Below, in pieces: positions 14,903 to 23,837 of a stretch of 33,660 bases of DNA; position 1 is the stretch's first letter; each line of letters starts with the position of its first letter. The stretch is taken from positions 1-33,660 of the forward strand of contig JAEZHW010000005.1 of the NCBI GenBank assembly GCA_023436775.1. Reading direction: 5' to 3'. A program made the translations under genes and the position numbers. This DNA comes from Actinomycetes bacterium. Its GTDB lineage: Bacteria; Actinomycetota; Actinomycetes; Actinomycetales; Microbacteriaceae. The notes under the pieces were generated by a model. That model saw nothing but the letters and a program-made list of their open reading frames with translations. It did no database searches and was not told the origin of the DNA.

Positions 14903-15646
14903 ATGCGGATCGCGGTGGCTGGACCGAATGGGGCGCTCGGGAGCGCCGTGGTCGCGGCCGCGCGCGCCGCGGGGCACGAGGTGGTGCCGCTCGGGCGCCG
15001 GGACGGGATCGACCTGGTGACCGGCGCGGGCCTGGACACGGCGCTGACCGGGGTTGATGCGGTGATCGACGCCAGCAACAAGTTCACGCTGTCGGCGCGA
15101 GCCGCCACTCGCTTCTTTCAGACCGCGACCGCGAATCTGATGGCCGCCGAGCAGCGCGCGGGCGTCGGCCACCACGTGGCGATGTCGATCGTCGGCAGCG
15201 AGCAGATCAACGCCTCGTACTACGCCGGCAAGGTCGCCCACGAGCGCGCCGTCGAGGCCGGCCCCGTCCCGCACACGATCCTGCGCGCCACCCAGTTCCA
15301 CGACTTCGTCGGCCAGATGATGGGCACCAGCCCCGGCCCGGTGAAGGCCATGCCGACCATGCTGATCTGCCCGATCGATACCGGCGAGGTGGCCAGCCGC
15401 CTGGTGGACATCGCCGCCGGGACGCCCCAGGGTCGCGCCCGCGACCTCGTCGGACCCGAATACGCCACGCTCGCGGACCTCGCCCGCAGGCAGCTTCGGT
15501 TCGAGCGTCGCAAGGCCGCCGTGCTCTCGCTGCCACTGCCCGGTGCCTACGGTCGGGGTGTGCGATCCGGCGTCCTGCGCGGCAGCCCCGACGCCGACCG
15601 CGGCACCGTCACCTTCGACGAGTGGCTGCAGCGCCGCGGGAGCTAG
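14903..15646 (+). CDS. NAD(P)-binding protein, NmrA / atypical SDR family
   Basis: 247-aa soluble protein with an N-terminal Rossmann fold. Seen: MRIAVAGPNGALGSAVVAAA (the G-x-x-G-x-x-G nucleotide motif at about 7-13), DAVIDASN, HHVAMSIVGSEQ, then SYYAGKVAHERAVE with Tyr and Lys in a YxxxK position, and TILRATQFHDFV. This is the NAD(P)H-binding atypical SDR pattern, found in redox sensors and reductases of unknown substrate. The ATG at 14903 follows GGAGGGAG, a strong ribosome binding site; an earlier ATG at 14852 is not supported. Confidence 0.85.
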   Translation: MRIAVAGPNGALGSAVVAAARAAGHEVVPLGRRDGIDLVTGAGLDTALTGVDAVIDASNKFTLSARAATRFFQTATANLMAAEQRAGVGHHVAMSIVGSEQINASYYAGKVAHERAVEAGPVPHTILRATQFHDFVGQMMGTSPGPVKAMPTMLICPIDTGEVASRLVDIAAGTPQGRARDLVGPEYATLADLARRQLRFERRKAAVLSLPLPGAYGRGVRSGVLRGSPDADRGTVTFDEWLQRRGS

Positions 15647-15684
15647 TCGCCCATGACGCAACCGGTCGCGTCGGGGCGCCCTGC

Positions 15685-15696
15685 TAGCGTGAGGCC
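15685..15696 (+). promoter_or_regulatory. -10 box of the YdeI-like gene
   Basis: TAGCGT at 15685-15690 lies 6 bases before the ATG, the third exact copy of this arrangement in the window. Confidence 0.45.
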
Positions 15697-16275
15697 ATGA
15701 GCCCAGTGCCCGCCGAATACCACTTCATTGTCGCCGATGCCGCGGCCTGGCGCGCCTGGCTGGATGCGAACGAGGACACGCACCCGGGCGTCTGGCTCGT
15801 GCTCGCCAAGAAAGGCACCACCGAGCCGACCACGCTGAGCTACGACCAGGCCCTCGACGAGGCGCTGTGCAGCGGCTGGATCGACGGCCAGAAGCAGAGC
15901 CGCGACCAGGCCACGTTCCTGCAGCGTTTCACGCCCCGCCGGCCCAAGTCGGTCTGGTCGGTGCGCAACACCGGGCTCGTGCAGAACCTCATCGACGACG
16001 GCCGCATGCGTGAGCGCGGCCACGCCGAAATCGAGCGCGCCAAGGCGGACGGCCGCTGGGACCGCGCCTACGCGGGTGCCGCGGACGCCACCATGCCGGA
16101 CGACCTGCTCGCAGCGATCGCCGCTGTACCCGAGGCGCAAGCCCGCTACGACGCACTCAACGCCACGACCCGCTTCGCCCTCTACTTCCGAGTCACGACA
16201 GCACACAGCGCGGCCACCCGCGAGAAGCGGATCGCCGCGCTGGTGCAGCGCCTCGCCGCAGGCGAAGCGCTCTAA
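15697..16275 (+). CDS. YdeI/OmpD-associated family protein
   Basis: 192-aa soluble protein of the YdeI family, sometimes labelled bacteriocin-protection family. Seen: HPGVWLVLAKK, then LSYDQALDEALCSGWIDGQ, FLQRFTPRRPKSVWSVRN, and GRMRERGHAEIERAKADGRW, all in the family order. The molecular function is not established. It ends 4 bp from the stop of the convergent helicase gene. Its leaderless-type promoter suggests independent transcription from the upstream NmrA-like gene. Confidence 0.88.
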   Translation: MSPVPAEYHFIVADAAAWRAWLDANEDTHPGVWLVLAKKGTTEPTTLSYDQALDEALCSGWIDGQKQSRDQATFLQRFTPRRPKSVWSVRNTGLVQNLIDDGRMRERGHAEIERAKADGRWDRAYAGAADATMPDDLLAAIAAVPEAQARYDALNATTRFALYFRVTTAHSAATREKRIAALVQRLAAGEAL

Positions 16276-16279
16276 ACGA

Positions 16280-17794
16280 TTAGCGGGACTGCGCGCGCTG
16301 CACGCGGCGGTTCCCACCACCGCTGCGCGGAGCACCCGAGCCGAACGGCTGGTGCGTCATGCCGCCACCCGACCGCGCCGGAGCGGCAGCCGAGCGCGCG
16401 CCCGAACGCGACGTCGACGACGCGGTGCGGGACGAGGAGGAGGTGGTGCGGGACGAGGAGGAGGCTGTGCGCGCCTGACCCTGCGCCGCCGGCTGCGCCG
16501 AGGAACCTGAGCGGCGACGACGGCCGCCACCGCTGCGGCTCGAGCCGCCACGACCGGCTGCGCTGGCGCTCCGACCACCGGCAGCCGGTGCCGCGATCGG
16601 GGCGGGCTTGACGTATTCGGCGACCTCGCCGACCAGCTCAGCCACCGCCTGGCTGGATGCAGTCACATCCTCGAACTCGGCCTTGATCTTGGCCAACTTC
16701 AGCAGCTGGGTGACGTCCTTGCGCTGCTCGGGCAGCACGACCGTGACGACGACGCCCGAGGCGCCGGCGCGGGCGGTGCGGCCAGAACGGTGCAGGTACG
16801 ACTTGTGCTCCACCGGTGGGTCCACGTGCACGACCAGCTCAACATCGTCGACGTGCACGCCGCGCGCGGCCACGTCGGTCGCGACCAGGACGCGGACGCT
16901 GCCGGGGGTGCCGGGCTCGGCCGCGAAGGCGCCGAGGTTCCGCTCCCGAGCGTTCTGCGAGAGGTTGCCCTGCAGGTCGAAGGCGGGGATGCCGTCGGCG
17001 GTGAGCTGACGGGCCAGCTTCTTGGCCTGGTGCTTGGTGCGGGTGAACATGATGCGGCGGCCGGTGCCGGACGCCAATGCCTTCACCAGCGACCGCTTGC
17101 CGTCCGCGGTCGAGACCGTGAACAGTCGGTGCGTCATCTCGCCCTGCGGCACGCTGCCCGGGTCAGCCTCGTGGCTGGCCGGGTTCGACAGGAACTTGCT
17201 CACCAGCTTGTCGATGCCGTTGTCCAGCGTCGCGCTGAACAGCAGGCGCTGGCCGCTGGTCGGGGTCGCCGCCATGATGCGGGTCACGCCGGGCAGGAAG
17301 CCGAGGTCGGCCATGTGGTCGGCCTCGTCCAGCACGGTTACCTCGACGCTGCTGAGGTTCGCCGCGTTCTGCTTCATCAGGTCTTCGAGGCGGCCGGGGC
17401 AGGCCACCACGATGTCGACCCCAGCGTTCAGGTCCCGCACCTGCGGGTTCTGGCTGACGCCACCGAAGATCGTCGTCACGGTCAGGCCGGCGGCCTTCGC
17501 CAGCGGCTGAATAGTGGCAGCGATCTGGGTCGCCAGTTCGCGGGTCGGGGCCAGCACCAGGCCGCGCGGCTGGCGCGACTTAGTCTTGCGGCCGGACTCG
17601 GCGAGGCGGGCCACCAGCGGCAGCGCGAACGCGATCGTCTTGCCGCTGCCGGTGCGGCCGCGGCCGAGCACGTCGCGGCCAGCCAGCGAGTCCGGCAGGG
17701 TCGCGGTCTGAATGGGGAACGCCTCCGTCTTGCCGTCAGCGGCGAGGACGTTGGCGAGGTCGGCGGGCACGCCGAGGTCAATAAAGGAAGTCAT
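16280..17794 (-). CDS. DEAD-box RNA helicase
   Basis: 504-aa ATP-dependent RNA helicase, likely acting in ribosome assembly, RNA turnover or cold adaptation. Seen: Q-motif region (EAFPIQ), Walker A GRGRTGSGKT, PTRELATQI, VLDEADHMADLGF, LLFSATLD, ATDVAARGVHV, and HRSGRTARAG. The last 90 or so residues form a basic, Ser/Arg/Gly-rich low-complexity tail, as in many actinobacterial helicases that bind RNA. The ATG at 17794 starts just before the Q-motif; readings extending upstream to 18613 run antisense through deoC and are rejected. A possible -10 TATGGT (17984-17989, minus) would give a 5' leader of about 180 nt. Confidence 0.93.
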   Translation of the reverse strand: MTSFIDLGVPADLANVLAADGKTEAFPIQTATLPDSLAGRDVLGRGRTGSGKTIAFALPLVARLAESGRKTKSRQPRGLVLAPTRELATQIAATIQPLAKAAGLTVTTIFGGVSQNPQVRDLNAGVDIVVACPGRLEDLMKQNAANLSSVEVTVLDEADHMADLGFLPGVTRIMAATPTSGQRLLFSATLDNGIDKLVSKFLSNPASHEADPGSVPQGEMTHRLFTVSTADGKRSLVKALASGTGRRIMFTRTKHQAKKLARQLTADGIPAFDLQGNLSQNARERNLGAFAAEPGTPGSVRVLVATDVAARGVHVDDVELVVHVDPPVEHKSYLHRSGRTARAGASGVVVTVVLPEQRKDVTQLLKLAKIKAEFEDVTASSQAVAELVGEVAEYVKPAPIAAPAAGGRSASAAGRGGSSRSGGGRRRRSGSSAQPAAQGQARTASSSSRTTSSSSRTASSTSRSGARSAAAPARSGGGMTHQPFGSGAPRSGGGNRRVQRAQSR

Positions 17795-17994
17795 GAAATC
17801 GTTTCTGCAAGACGGCACACGCGTGCGCGCAGCGCGATAGGACGCGTACCGGAGTGATGGCGACGTCGCGAGGATTCGCGAATCGGTTTCGCCGTTCGAA
17901 GGTCGTGTCCGAGCCTGAGGCTGGGAAGCGTGACGACGACGCAGTCTGCCAGCGATCACGGTTTCGCGATCGGGCGACGTCTCACCATAGCAGT

Positions 17995-18031
17995 AAGGGC
18001 GGTGGCGAGCCTGAGACTCGCCACCGCCCTT
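17995..18031 (-). terminator. hairpin terminator of the tkt-ptsI-deoC operon
   Basis: A 15-bp perfect stem (AAGGGCGGTGGCGAG and its complement) with a 7-base loop lies 18 bases past the deoC stop. No long T-run follows, common for actinobacterial terminators. It separates this operon from the helicase gene. Confidence 0.75.
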
Positions 18032-18048
18032 GTGCACACTGGCGCGCG

Positions 18049-18741
18049 CTAGTAGCCGCTCCCACCCGCGTCCGCGGCCCCGTCCAGCACTGCGCGCGTC
18101 CCGGACAGGCCGAGGCGCGTTGCGCCAGCGGCGAGCATCGCGACCGCGTCGGCGTGGGTGCGGATGCCGCCGGATGCCTTCACCTCGGCGCGGCCAGCGA
18201 CGGTGCGGTGCATGAGCTCGACGGCGTGCACGCTGGCGCCGCCCGCGGGGTGGAAACCGGTGGAGGTCTTGACGAAGTCGGCGCCGGCGGCGACGGCCGC
18301 CTCGCAGACGGCCACGATCGCCTCGTCGGACAGCGCTGCCGACTCGATGATGACCTTCAGCGCGGTCGGGGCGGGGACGGCATCGCGCACGGCGGCAATG
18401 TCGGCCTGCACGGCGGCGTAGTCGCCCGCGACGGCGGCGCCGACGTCGATGACCATGTCGATTTCGTGGGCGCCGGCAGCGACGGCGAGGCGGGCCTCGG
18501 CCGCCTTGATTTCGCTGGCGTGCTTGCCGCTCGGGAAGCCGGCCACGGCCGCAACCTTCAGGTCGGACCCGGCCGGCACGTGCACGTGCGGCACCATGTT
18601 CGGCGAGACGCACACCGAGTAGGTGCCCAGGTCGACCGCCTCGGCCACCAGCGCGGCAACGTCCGCAGGCGTCGCCTCCGGCTTCAGCAGCGTGTGGTCA
18701 ACGGTCTTGGCCAGGGTGGCGCGGTCGGGGGTGGTGGTCAC
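18049..18741 (-). CDS. deoC: deoxyribose-phosphate aldolase
   Basis: Cytoplasmic class I aldolase, 230 aa; cleaves 2-deoxyribose 5-phosphate to glyceraldehyde 3-phosphate and acetaldehyde. Seen: VDHTLLKPEAT at the N-terminus, AGFPSGKHASEIKAAE, EIDMVIDVG with Asp95, the Schiff-base Lys158 in ADFVKTSTGF, and Lys188 in VKASGGIR. AAGGAGA lies 8 bases before the ATG. Last gene of the minus-strand operon, 81 bp behind ptsI. No deoxynucleoside genes (deoA, deoD) are beside it. Its place with transketolase and PTS suggests a role in catabolism of an imported sugar. Confidence 0.95.
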   Translation of the reverse strand: MTTTPDRATLAKTVDHTLLKPEATPADVAALVAEAVDLGTYSVCVSPNMVPHVHVPAGSDLKVAAVAGFPSGKHASEIKAAEARLAVAAGAHEIDMVIDVGAAVAGDYAAVQADIAAVRDAVPAPTALKVIIESAALSDEAIVAVCEAAVAAGADFVKTSTGFHPAGGASVHAVELMHRTVAGRAEVKASGGIRTHADAVAMLAAGATRLGLSGTRAVLDGAADAGGSGY

Positions 18742-18822
18742 GTCCGTCTCCTTCGACAGTGGGGGTGAGGGCAGTGTGATGGACGAGGCCGGGCGATCGG
18801 TCGCCCCTCGTCACGGCGGTCG

Positions 18823-20469
18823 TTAGGCGCCCATGGCGAGGCTGCGCGCCTCGGCCGGGCTGCTGGCGGACAGCGCCGCCGCCGCCTTCGCGCGCGCCGA
18901 CTCGAGGGTGACGCCCGCGAGGCTCGCCCGGACGGCGCCGATGGCGGGGGCAGCCATACTCAGTGAGGTTACCCCGAGGCCTACTAGCACGACGGCCAGT
19001 GCCGGGTCGGCCGCAGCCTCGCCGCAGACGCCGAGCGGCTTGCCCGCGGCGCTGCTGGCATCGCCCAGCATCTTGACCAGGCGCAGCACGGCCGGGTGCC
19101 ATGGGTCCTGATATTTGGCGACGGCGCCGAGCAGTCGGTCCGCCGCCAGCGTGTACTGGGCAAGGTCGTTGGTGCCGATGCTGACGAAGTCGGCGTGTGC
19201 CACGATCTGGTCGGCCAGGATGGCCGCGGACGGCACCTCGGCCATGACCCCGGCGGTGTGCAGCCCCAGCGAGTGCGCGAGATCGACGAAGTATTCGGTC
19301 TCTTCCTGGTCGGCGATCATCGGTGCCATCACCCAGAGGTCGGCCTCGGTCGCGGCCGCCGCGTCCGCCAGCGCGCCGAGCTGGTCACGCAGCAGGTGCT
19401 CCTTGGCGCGCAGCGCGCGAATGCCGCGCACGCCGAGTGCCGGGTTCTCCTCGCTCGCGTCCGTCAAGTACGGCAGGGGCTTGTCCGCGCCGGCATCGAG
19501 GGCGCGCACGACCACCTTCTTGCCGGGGAAGGCGGCCAGCAGCCTCGTGTAGGCCTCCGCCTGTTCCTCCCGGCTCGGTGCCTCGTCTGAGGCGATGAAC
19601 AGGAATTCGGTGCGGAACAGTCCCACCCCCTCGGCGCCGGCCGCGATCGCAGCCTCGGCCTCCTCGGGTCGGCCCAGGTTCGCCAGCAGCGCGATCGCGG
19701 TGCCGTCCGCGAGCTGGCCCGGGCCGCTTGACTCGCTGAGCGCGCTGCGCCGCGCCTCGGATTCGCTCCGTGCCGCCTCGATCGCGGCCGCGTCCGGGGC
19801 GGTGTCGACGGTGCCGTGCAGCGCGTCGACGATGATGACGGTGCCGTCGGCAATATCGAGCGCGCCAGCAGCGCCGACCACCGCAGTGAGGCCCTTCGAG
19901 CGGGCCAGGATCGCGGTGTGGCTGGTGGGGCCGCCGTCACTCGTGACCAGGGCCAACACCTTGTCGTAGTCCAGTGCCGCCGTGTCGGCCGGGGCCAAGT
20001 CACGGGCCACCAGGATGAAAGGCTCATCGCTGTCCGGGATGCCGGGGGCAGGAACGCCGCGCAGGTGAGCGATCACTCGCTGGGTGATGTCGTCCAGGTC
20101 GGTGGCGCGCTCGGCCATGTAGCCGCCCATGCCTTTGAGCAGGTCGCGGTAGCCAGCCATCGCCTCGAAGACGGCGCGCTCACCGGACTGACCACCCTCG
20201 ACTCGGCTGCGGATTTGCGCGGCCAGGGCGGGGTCCTTCGCGATCAGCACGGCGGCCTTCAGCACTTGCTCGGCCTCGCCGCCAGCGGCAGCGCCACGCG
20301 CCTCGAGCTCGGCAGCGACGGCGTCGATGGCGGCGGTGACGGTCGCCAGTTCCGCCTCGGCGTCGCCGCCGTGCTGCGTGTCATCCGGCTCGGCCAGCGG
20401 GCCCGCCATCTGCAGGACCGGACCTACAGCGAGGCCGCCACCAACCCCTGATCCGTGCAATGTGCTCAT
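18823..20469 (-). CDS. ptsI: PTS enzyme I (phosphoenolpyruvate-protein phosphotransferase)
   Basis: Cytoplasmic enzyme that takes phosphate from PEP and passes it to HPr. 548 aa, slightly shorter than the usual 560-575. Seen: phospho-accepting His184 in DGGPTSHTAILARS, GVGLFRTEFLFI (281-292), ALDAGADKPLPYL, FVSIGTNDLAQYTLAADR (428-445), and the C-terminal catalytic Cys482 in GVCGEAAADP. All active-site elements are intact. Its ATG overlaps the transketolase stop (ATGA), so translation is coupled; GAGGA lies before the start. HPr is encoded at the far end of the divergent operon. Confidence 0.96.
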   Translation of the reverse strand: MSTLHGSGVGGGLAVGPVLQMAGPLAEPDDTQHGGDAEAELATVTAAIDAVAAELEARGAAAGGEAEQVLKAAVLIAKDPALAAQIRSRVEGGQSGERAVFEAMAGYRDLLKGMGGYMAERATDLDDITQRVIAHLRGVPAPGIPDSDEPFILVARDLAPADTAALDYDKVLALVTSDGGPTSHTAILARSKGLTAVVGAAGALDIADGTVIIVDALHGTVDTAPDAAAIEAARSESEARRSALSESSGPGQLADGTAIALLANLGRPEEAEAAIAAGAEGVGLFRTEFLFIASDEAPSREEQAEAYTRLLAAFPGKKVVVRALDAGADKPLPYLTDASEENPALGVRGIRALRAKEHLLRDQLGALADAAAATEADLWVMAPMIADQEETEYFVDLAHSLGLHTAGVMAEVPSAAILADQIVAHADFVSIGTNDLAQYTLAADRLLGAVAKYQDPWHPAVLRLVKMLGDASSAAGKPLGVCGEAAADPALAVVLVGLGVTSLSMAAPAIGAVRASLAGVTLESARAKAAAALSASSPAEARSLAMGA

Positions 20470-22541
20470 CGAGGGTCCTCGCTTCCTGGTGCGGCAGCGC
20501 CCGAAGTCAGCAGGGCCCGCGCCGCAGCGAGCACCCGGTCGGCGGTGATGCCGTAGTGGGCGAGCACTTCCGCGCCCGACCCCGAGATCCCGAAGCCGTC
20601 GATGCCGAGGACCGCGCCGTCCAGGCCAGCGTACTTCCACCAGCCGGAGGTGCGGCCCGCCTCGACGACCAGTCGGGTGCGCAGCCCGCGCGGGAGTACG
20701 GCTTCGCGGTAGGCAGCATCCTGCGCCTCGAACCATTCCACCGAGGGCATCGAGATGACGCGCACGGCGACGCCGTCGGCGGCGAGTGCGGCTCCGGCCG
20801 CGGCGGCGAGGTGCACCTCGCTGCCGGTGGCCACGATGGCCAGGTCAAGGCCGTCACCGTGCTGCATGAGCACGTAGCCGCCGCGGTCGACGTCCGGCGC
20901 GCTCGCATGCTGCTGCACGGGCAGGTTCTGACGGCTCAGGATGATCGCGACGGGACCGGCGGGCTGTTCGATGATCCGCCGCCAGGCAGCGAAGACTTCG
21001 GCGCTGTCGCCGGGGCGAATCACGGTCAGGCCGGGCACGCTGCGCAGGCCGCTGACCTGTTCGACGGGCTGGTGGGTGGGGCCGTCCTCGCCGACGGCGA
21101 CTGAGTCGTGGGTGAACACGTTGATGGTCGGCAGGTCCATCAGGGCCGCCAGCCGCAGCGCCGGGCGCTGGTAGTCGCTAAAGGCCAGATAGGTCGAGCC
21201 ATACGGGCGCCACACCCCGTGCAGGGCGACGCCGCTGAGGAACGCTGCCATCGCGTGCTCGCGAATGCCGAAGGGCACGAAGTCGCCGCCGGGGTTGCCC
21301 GGTGCGACCGGCTGCCCGGGCACGGTCACCGAGGTGCTGTCGCTGAGGTCGGCCGAGCCACCCCACAACAGGTCCGCCGCCTGCAGCGCCTTGATGGCGG
21401 CACCGTTTGCGGCGCGCGTTGCCTGGCTGCTGCCGGCCTCGGGGGTGGGGATGGCAGCCAGCGCGTCCAGGGCGCGCTGCCGGCGGGTGTCCGCATCGTG
21501 CAGTCCGCGCCACACGGCAGCGAACTGCGCATCAGCGAGGCGCTGCTCCAGCCGTTCCTGCCAGGCACGATGCCAGCCGCGTCCCCGTTCGATCGCGGCC
21601 TGCGCCAACGCAGCGACCGCCTCGGTCACGGTCTGCTGCAGCGTGGTGCCCGGCTGGTAGCCGAGCGCCTCGAGCACGGCCGCGGTCTCGTCGGGGCCGA
21701 AGGCACCCGCGTGGGCGGCGGAGGTCCCGGCCCGGTTCGGGGCGGGGGAGCCGATGACGGTGCGCACGGCGACGAAGGTGGGCACCCCGGCGCGTTCCTT
21801 GGCCTGCAGCAGCACGTCGCGCACCTGCTCGAGGTTGTCGACGTCGTCGATTTCGAGCACGCGCCAGCCGCAGGCGCGGTAGCGGGCACGCACGTCTTCG
21901 CGGAAGGCGATGCTGGTGGGTCCATCGATGGTGATGCCGTTGTCGTCCCAGAGCAGGACGAGGTTGTCCAGGCCCAGGGTGCCGGCGAGGCTGGAGGCCT
22001 CGGCGCTGACCCCTTCCTGCAGGCAACCGTCACCGGCGAGCACCCACACGGTCGAGTCGATCAGCGGCTCGTCCGTGTCAACGTCGACGCGCGCTGCTTC
22101 GCGGCGCAGGGCTGCGGCCAGGCCCACGGCGGTGGCGACGCCCTGGCCGAGCGGGCCGGTGCTCATCTCGACGCCCGGAGTGTGACCGAGTTCGGGGTGG
22201 CCGGGGGTGCGCGGCGAGGCGAGCGTTCGGGCCTTCGCGATCTCATCCAGGGTGATGCCGTAGCCGGTCAGGTGCAGCTGCGTATAGAGCAGCAGGCTGG
22301 CGTGCCCGGCGGACAGGATGAACCGGTCGCGGCCATGCCAGTCGGGTGCGCTCGGGTCGTGCCGCAGCACGGAGTGGAACAGCACGTGCGCGAGCGGGGC
22401 CAGCGCCATCGCCGTGCCAGCGTGGCCATGGCCCTTCGCCTCAACGGCGAGGAGGGCGATGGCCCGGGCAGCAGCAACGGCAGCAGCGTCATCAGCGGTG
22501 AAGGACGTGCGGGACTCTGGGGGCGGAGTCAGGTCAGCCAT
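20466..22541 (-). CDS. transketolase-type TPP enzyme
   Basis: 691-aa thiamine-diphosphate enzyme that would transfer two-carbon units between ketose and aldose phosphates. Seen: STGPLGQGVATAVG (127-140), the TPP/Mg motif GDGCLQEGVSAEASSLAG (170-187) ending in the Asn of WDDN, the pyrimidine-domain FGIREHAMAAFLSG, and HDSVAVGEDGPTHQPVEQ, then a C-terminal domain. The N-terminal segment GHGHAGTAMALAPLAHVLF departs from the common GHPGAPMG form, which suggests a paralogue with its own specificity. Its promoter reads TTGACT-N17-GAAAGT, with the ATG 6 bases further on. First gene of tkt-ptsI-deoC and divergent from the ROK repressor. Confidence 0.9.
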   Translation of the reverse strand: MADLTPPPESRTSFTADDAAAVAAARAIALLAVEAKGHGHAGTAMALAPLAHVLFHSVLRHDPSAPDWHGRDRFILSAGHASLLLYTQLHLTGYGITLDEIAKARTLASPRTPGHPELGHTPGVEMSTGPLGQGVATAVGLAAALRREAARVDVDTDEPLIDSTVWVLAGDGCLQEGVSAEASSLAGTLGLDNLVLLWDDNGITIDGPTSIAFREDVRARYRACGWRVLEIDDVDNLEQVRDVLLQAKERAGVPTFVAVRTVIGSPAPNRAGTSAAHAGAFGPDETAAVLEALGYQPGTTLQQTVTEAVAALAQAAIERGRGWHRAWQERLEQRLADAQFAAVWRGLHDADTRRQRALDALAAIPTPEAGSSQATRAANGAAIKALQAADLLWGGSADLSDSTSVTVPGQPVAPGNPGGDFVPFGIREHAMAAFLSGVALHGVWRPYGSTYLAFSDYQRPALRLAALMDLPTINVFTHDSVAVGEDGPTHQPVEQVSGLRSVPGLTVIRPGDSAEVFAAWRRIIEQPAGPVAIILSRQNLPVQQHASAPDVDRGGYVLMQHGDGLDLAIVATGSEVHLAAAAGAALAADGVAVRVISMPSVEWFEAQDAAYREAVLPRGLRTRLVVEAGRTSGWWKYAGLDGAVLGIDGFGISGSGAEVLAHYGITADRVLAAARALLTSGAAAPGSEDPR

Positions 22542-22547
22542 GACCAC

Positions 22548-22573
22548 ACTTTCGATTACATCTAGACAAAAGT
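22548..22573. promoter_or_regulatory. 26-bp operator in the tkt/ROK divergent promoter
   Basis: ACTTTCG-N9-AGACAAAAGT, containing the imperfect inverted repeat ACTTTCG-N12-CAAAAGT. A second site with the same 7- and 10-base flanks and the same 9-base spacing lies at 23828. Here the half-sites sit on the -10 (GAAAGT, 22553-22548) and overlap the -35 (TTGACT, 22576-22571) of the tkt promoter, and cover the likely -35 (TAGACA, 22563-22568) of the ROK promoter. Assigned to the ROK protein by position. Confidence 0.75.
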
Positions 22574-22590
22574 CAAGACGGCGATACGAT
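22563..22590 (+). promoter_or_regulatory. promoter of the ROK regulator gene
   Basis: TAGACA (22563-22568) and TACGAT (22585-22590) are 16 bp apart. The predicted start near 22597 leaves a 5' leader of about 30 nt that contains the GGAAGG ribosome binding site. The -35 lies inside the operator, so the gene should be autoregulated. Confidence 0.5.
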
Positions 22591-22628
22591 TGAGCCAACA
22601 TTGCTCGGGAAACCGGAAGGTTGTGCGC

Positions 22629-23837
22629 GTGAGTCAGGGCATTCGGCGAGGGTCAACGACGTGGCCGACCGGATCCGGCGTGCTCCTGGACCTGGTGCGC
22701 TCCGAGCCGTCCTGGAACCGCAAGCGCCTGATCGAGGAGCTGGGCTGGTCTCGCTCCACCCTCGGCAAACGCATCGACGAATTGCTCGAAGCAGGCCTCA
22801 TCGTGATCGGTGGGCAACAGGACTCGACCGGTGGACGCCCGGCGGAAACGATCTCGCTGCACGCCAGCGCCGGCATCATTCTGGCGCTGGATATCGGTGC
22901 CTCGCACAGCCGACTCGCAGTCGCCGACCTCGGTGGCACGATCCTCGCCGAGGACGAAGCCGACGTGCTGATCGGCAGCGGCCCCAACGACGTCTTCGAG
23001 TGGGCGCTGCAATGTTTTGACTTGCTGCTCAAACAGCTCGGGCAGTCCCGTGACGCGGTGAGAGCGCTTGGCATTGGTGTGCCAGACGCGGTCGATCCAG
23101 CGACCGGCATCCTGACGAATCCCGTCATGATGCCGAACTGGCGCGGCACCGTGCTGACCGAAATGTTGCGGGATGCGTTCCCGGACGCGGTGGTCGCGGT
23201 CGAACGCGACGTGAGCATTATGGCGCTCGCCGAGCACCGATTTGGCTGGCCCGACGTGGACAATCTGGCGCTGGTGAAGGTCAGTAGCGGCCTCGGCTGC
23301 GGCCTGATTCTGGGCGGCGGCATCTATCGAGGCGCGCACGGCAACGCCGGGGCGCTCGGGCAGTTGGTGCGCCGCGGTGCGGACGGGCGGATCGGACACC
23401 TCGACGAGATCGCCAGCGGCTGGGCGCTGCAGCGCGAGCTGATTGTTCGCGGTCAGCGGGTCCGCACTACGGCCGACATCGTCGCACTGGTGCGTCGGGG
23501 CGACCTCGAAACCGAGGCGAGCCTGCGCCAGCTCGCAGGCACCGTCGCCGAGTCGCTGGTGGACGTTGTCAGCCTGATCAACCCCCAGGTGCTGGTCGTC
23601 GGCGGGACCCTCGCGGCTGCCGGCGAGCCGGTGCTCGGTCCAATTCGGGATCTCATCCGTGCGCAGGCCCCCATGCTGGCGGGCGCCGTGCCCGAGGTGG
23701 TGGAAGCGCGCCTCGGTGGTCGCTCCGGTCTGATTGGCGCCGGTCAGATCGCGCTGGATGCCCTCTTCGCCCCGGACCGGATTAGCGCGATGACCTCGGC
23801 CAAGGCTGAAGCAACGGACACGTCAGCACTTTCGTAG
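22629..23837 (+). CDS. ROK-family transcriptional repressor
   Basis: 402-aa regulator with an N-terminal winged helix (about 20-70; GVLLDLVRSEPSWNRKRLIEE segment, then GWSRSTLGKRIDELLEAGLI) and a C-terminal sugar-kinase-like ROK domain (ALDIGASHSRLAVADLGG, LGIGVPDAVDP, VERDVSIMALAEH, VLVVGGTL). GTG start at 22629 with GGAAGG 8 bases upstream; a TTG at 22590 is less likely. Odd: the canonical ROK ExGH sugar-binding motif reads ALGQ, and the zinc motif CxCGxxGCxE is absent (GADGRIGHLDEIASG instead). It probably has no kinase activity and an unusual effector. It lies between the two operons it is inferred to control. Confidence 0.92.
   Translation: MSQGIRRGSTTWPTGSGVLLDLVRSEPSWNRKRLIEELGWSRSTLGKRIDELLEAGLIVIGGQQDSTGGRPAETISLHASAGIILALDIGASHSRLAVADLGGTILAEDEADVLIGSGPNDVFEWALQCFDLLLKQLGQSRDAVRALGIGVPDAVDPATGILTNPVMMPNWRGTVLTEMLRDAFPDAVVAVERDVSIMALAEHRFGWPDVDNLALVKVSSGLGCGLILGGGIYRGAHGNAGALGQLVRRGADGRIGHLDEIASGWALQRELIVRGQRVRTTADIVALVRRGDLETEASLRQLAGTVAESLVDVVSLINPQVLVVGGTLAAAGEPVLGPIRDLIRAQAPMLAGAVPEVVEARLGGRSGLIGAGQIALDALFAPDRISAMTSAKAEATDTSALS

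Noticed and set aside
17795..18613. N-terminal extension of the helicase reading frame by 273 codons
   Set aside because: It is antisense to deoC, Arg-rich and without homology-like features. The helicase begins at the ATG just before its Q-motif.
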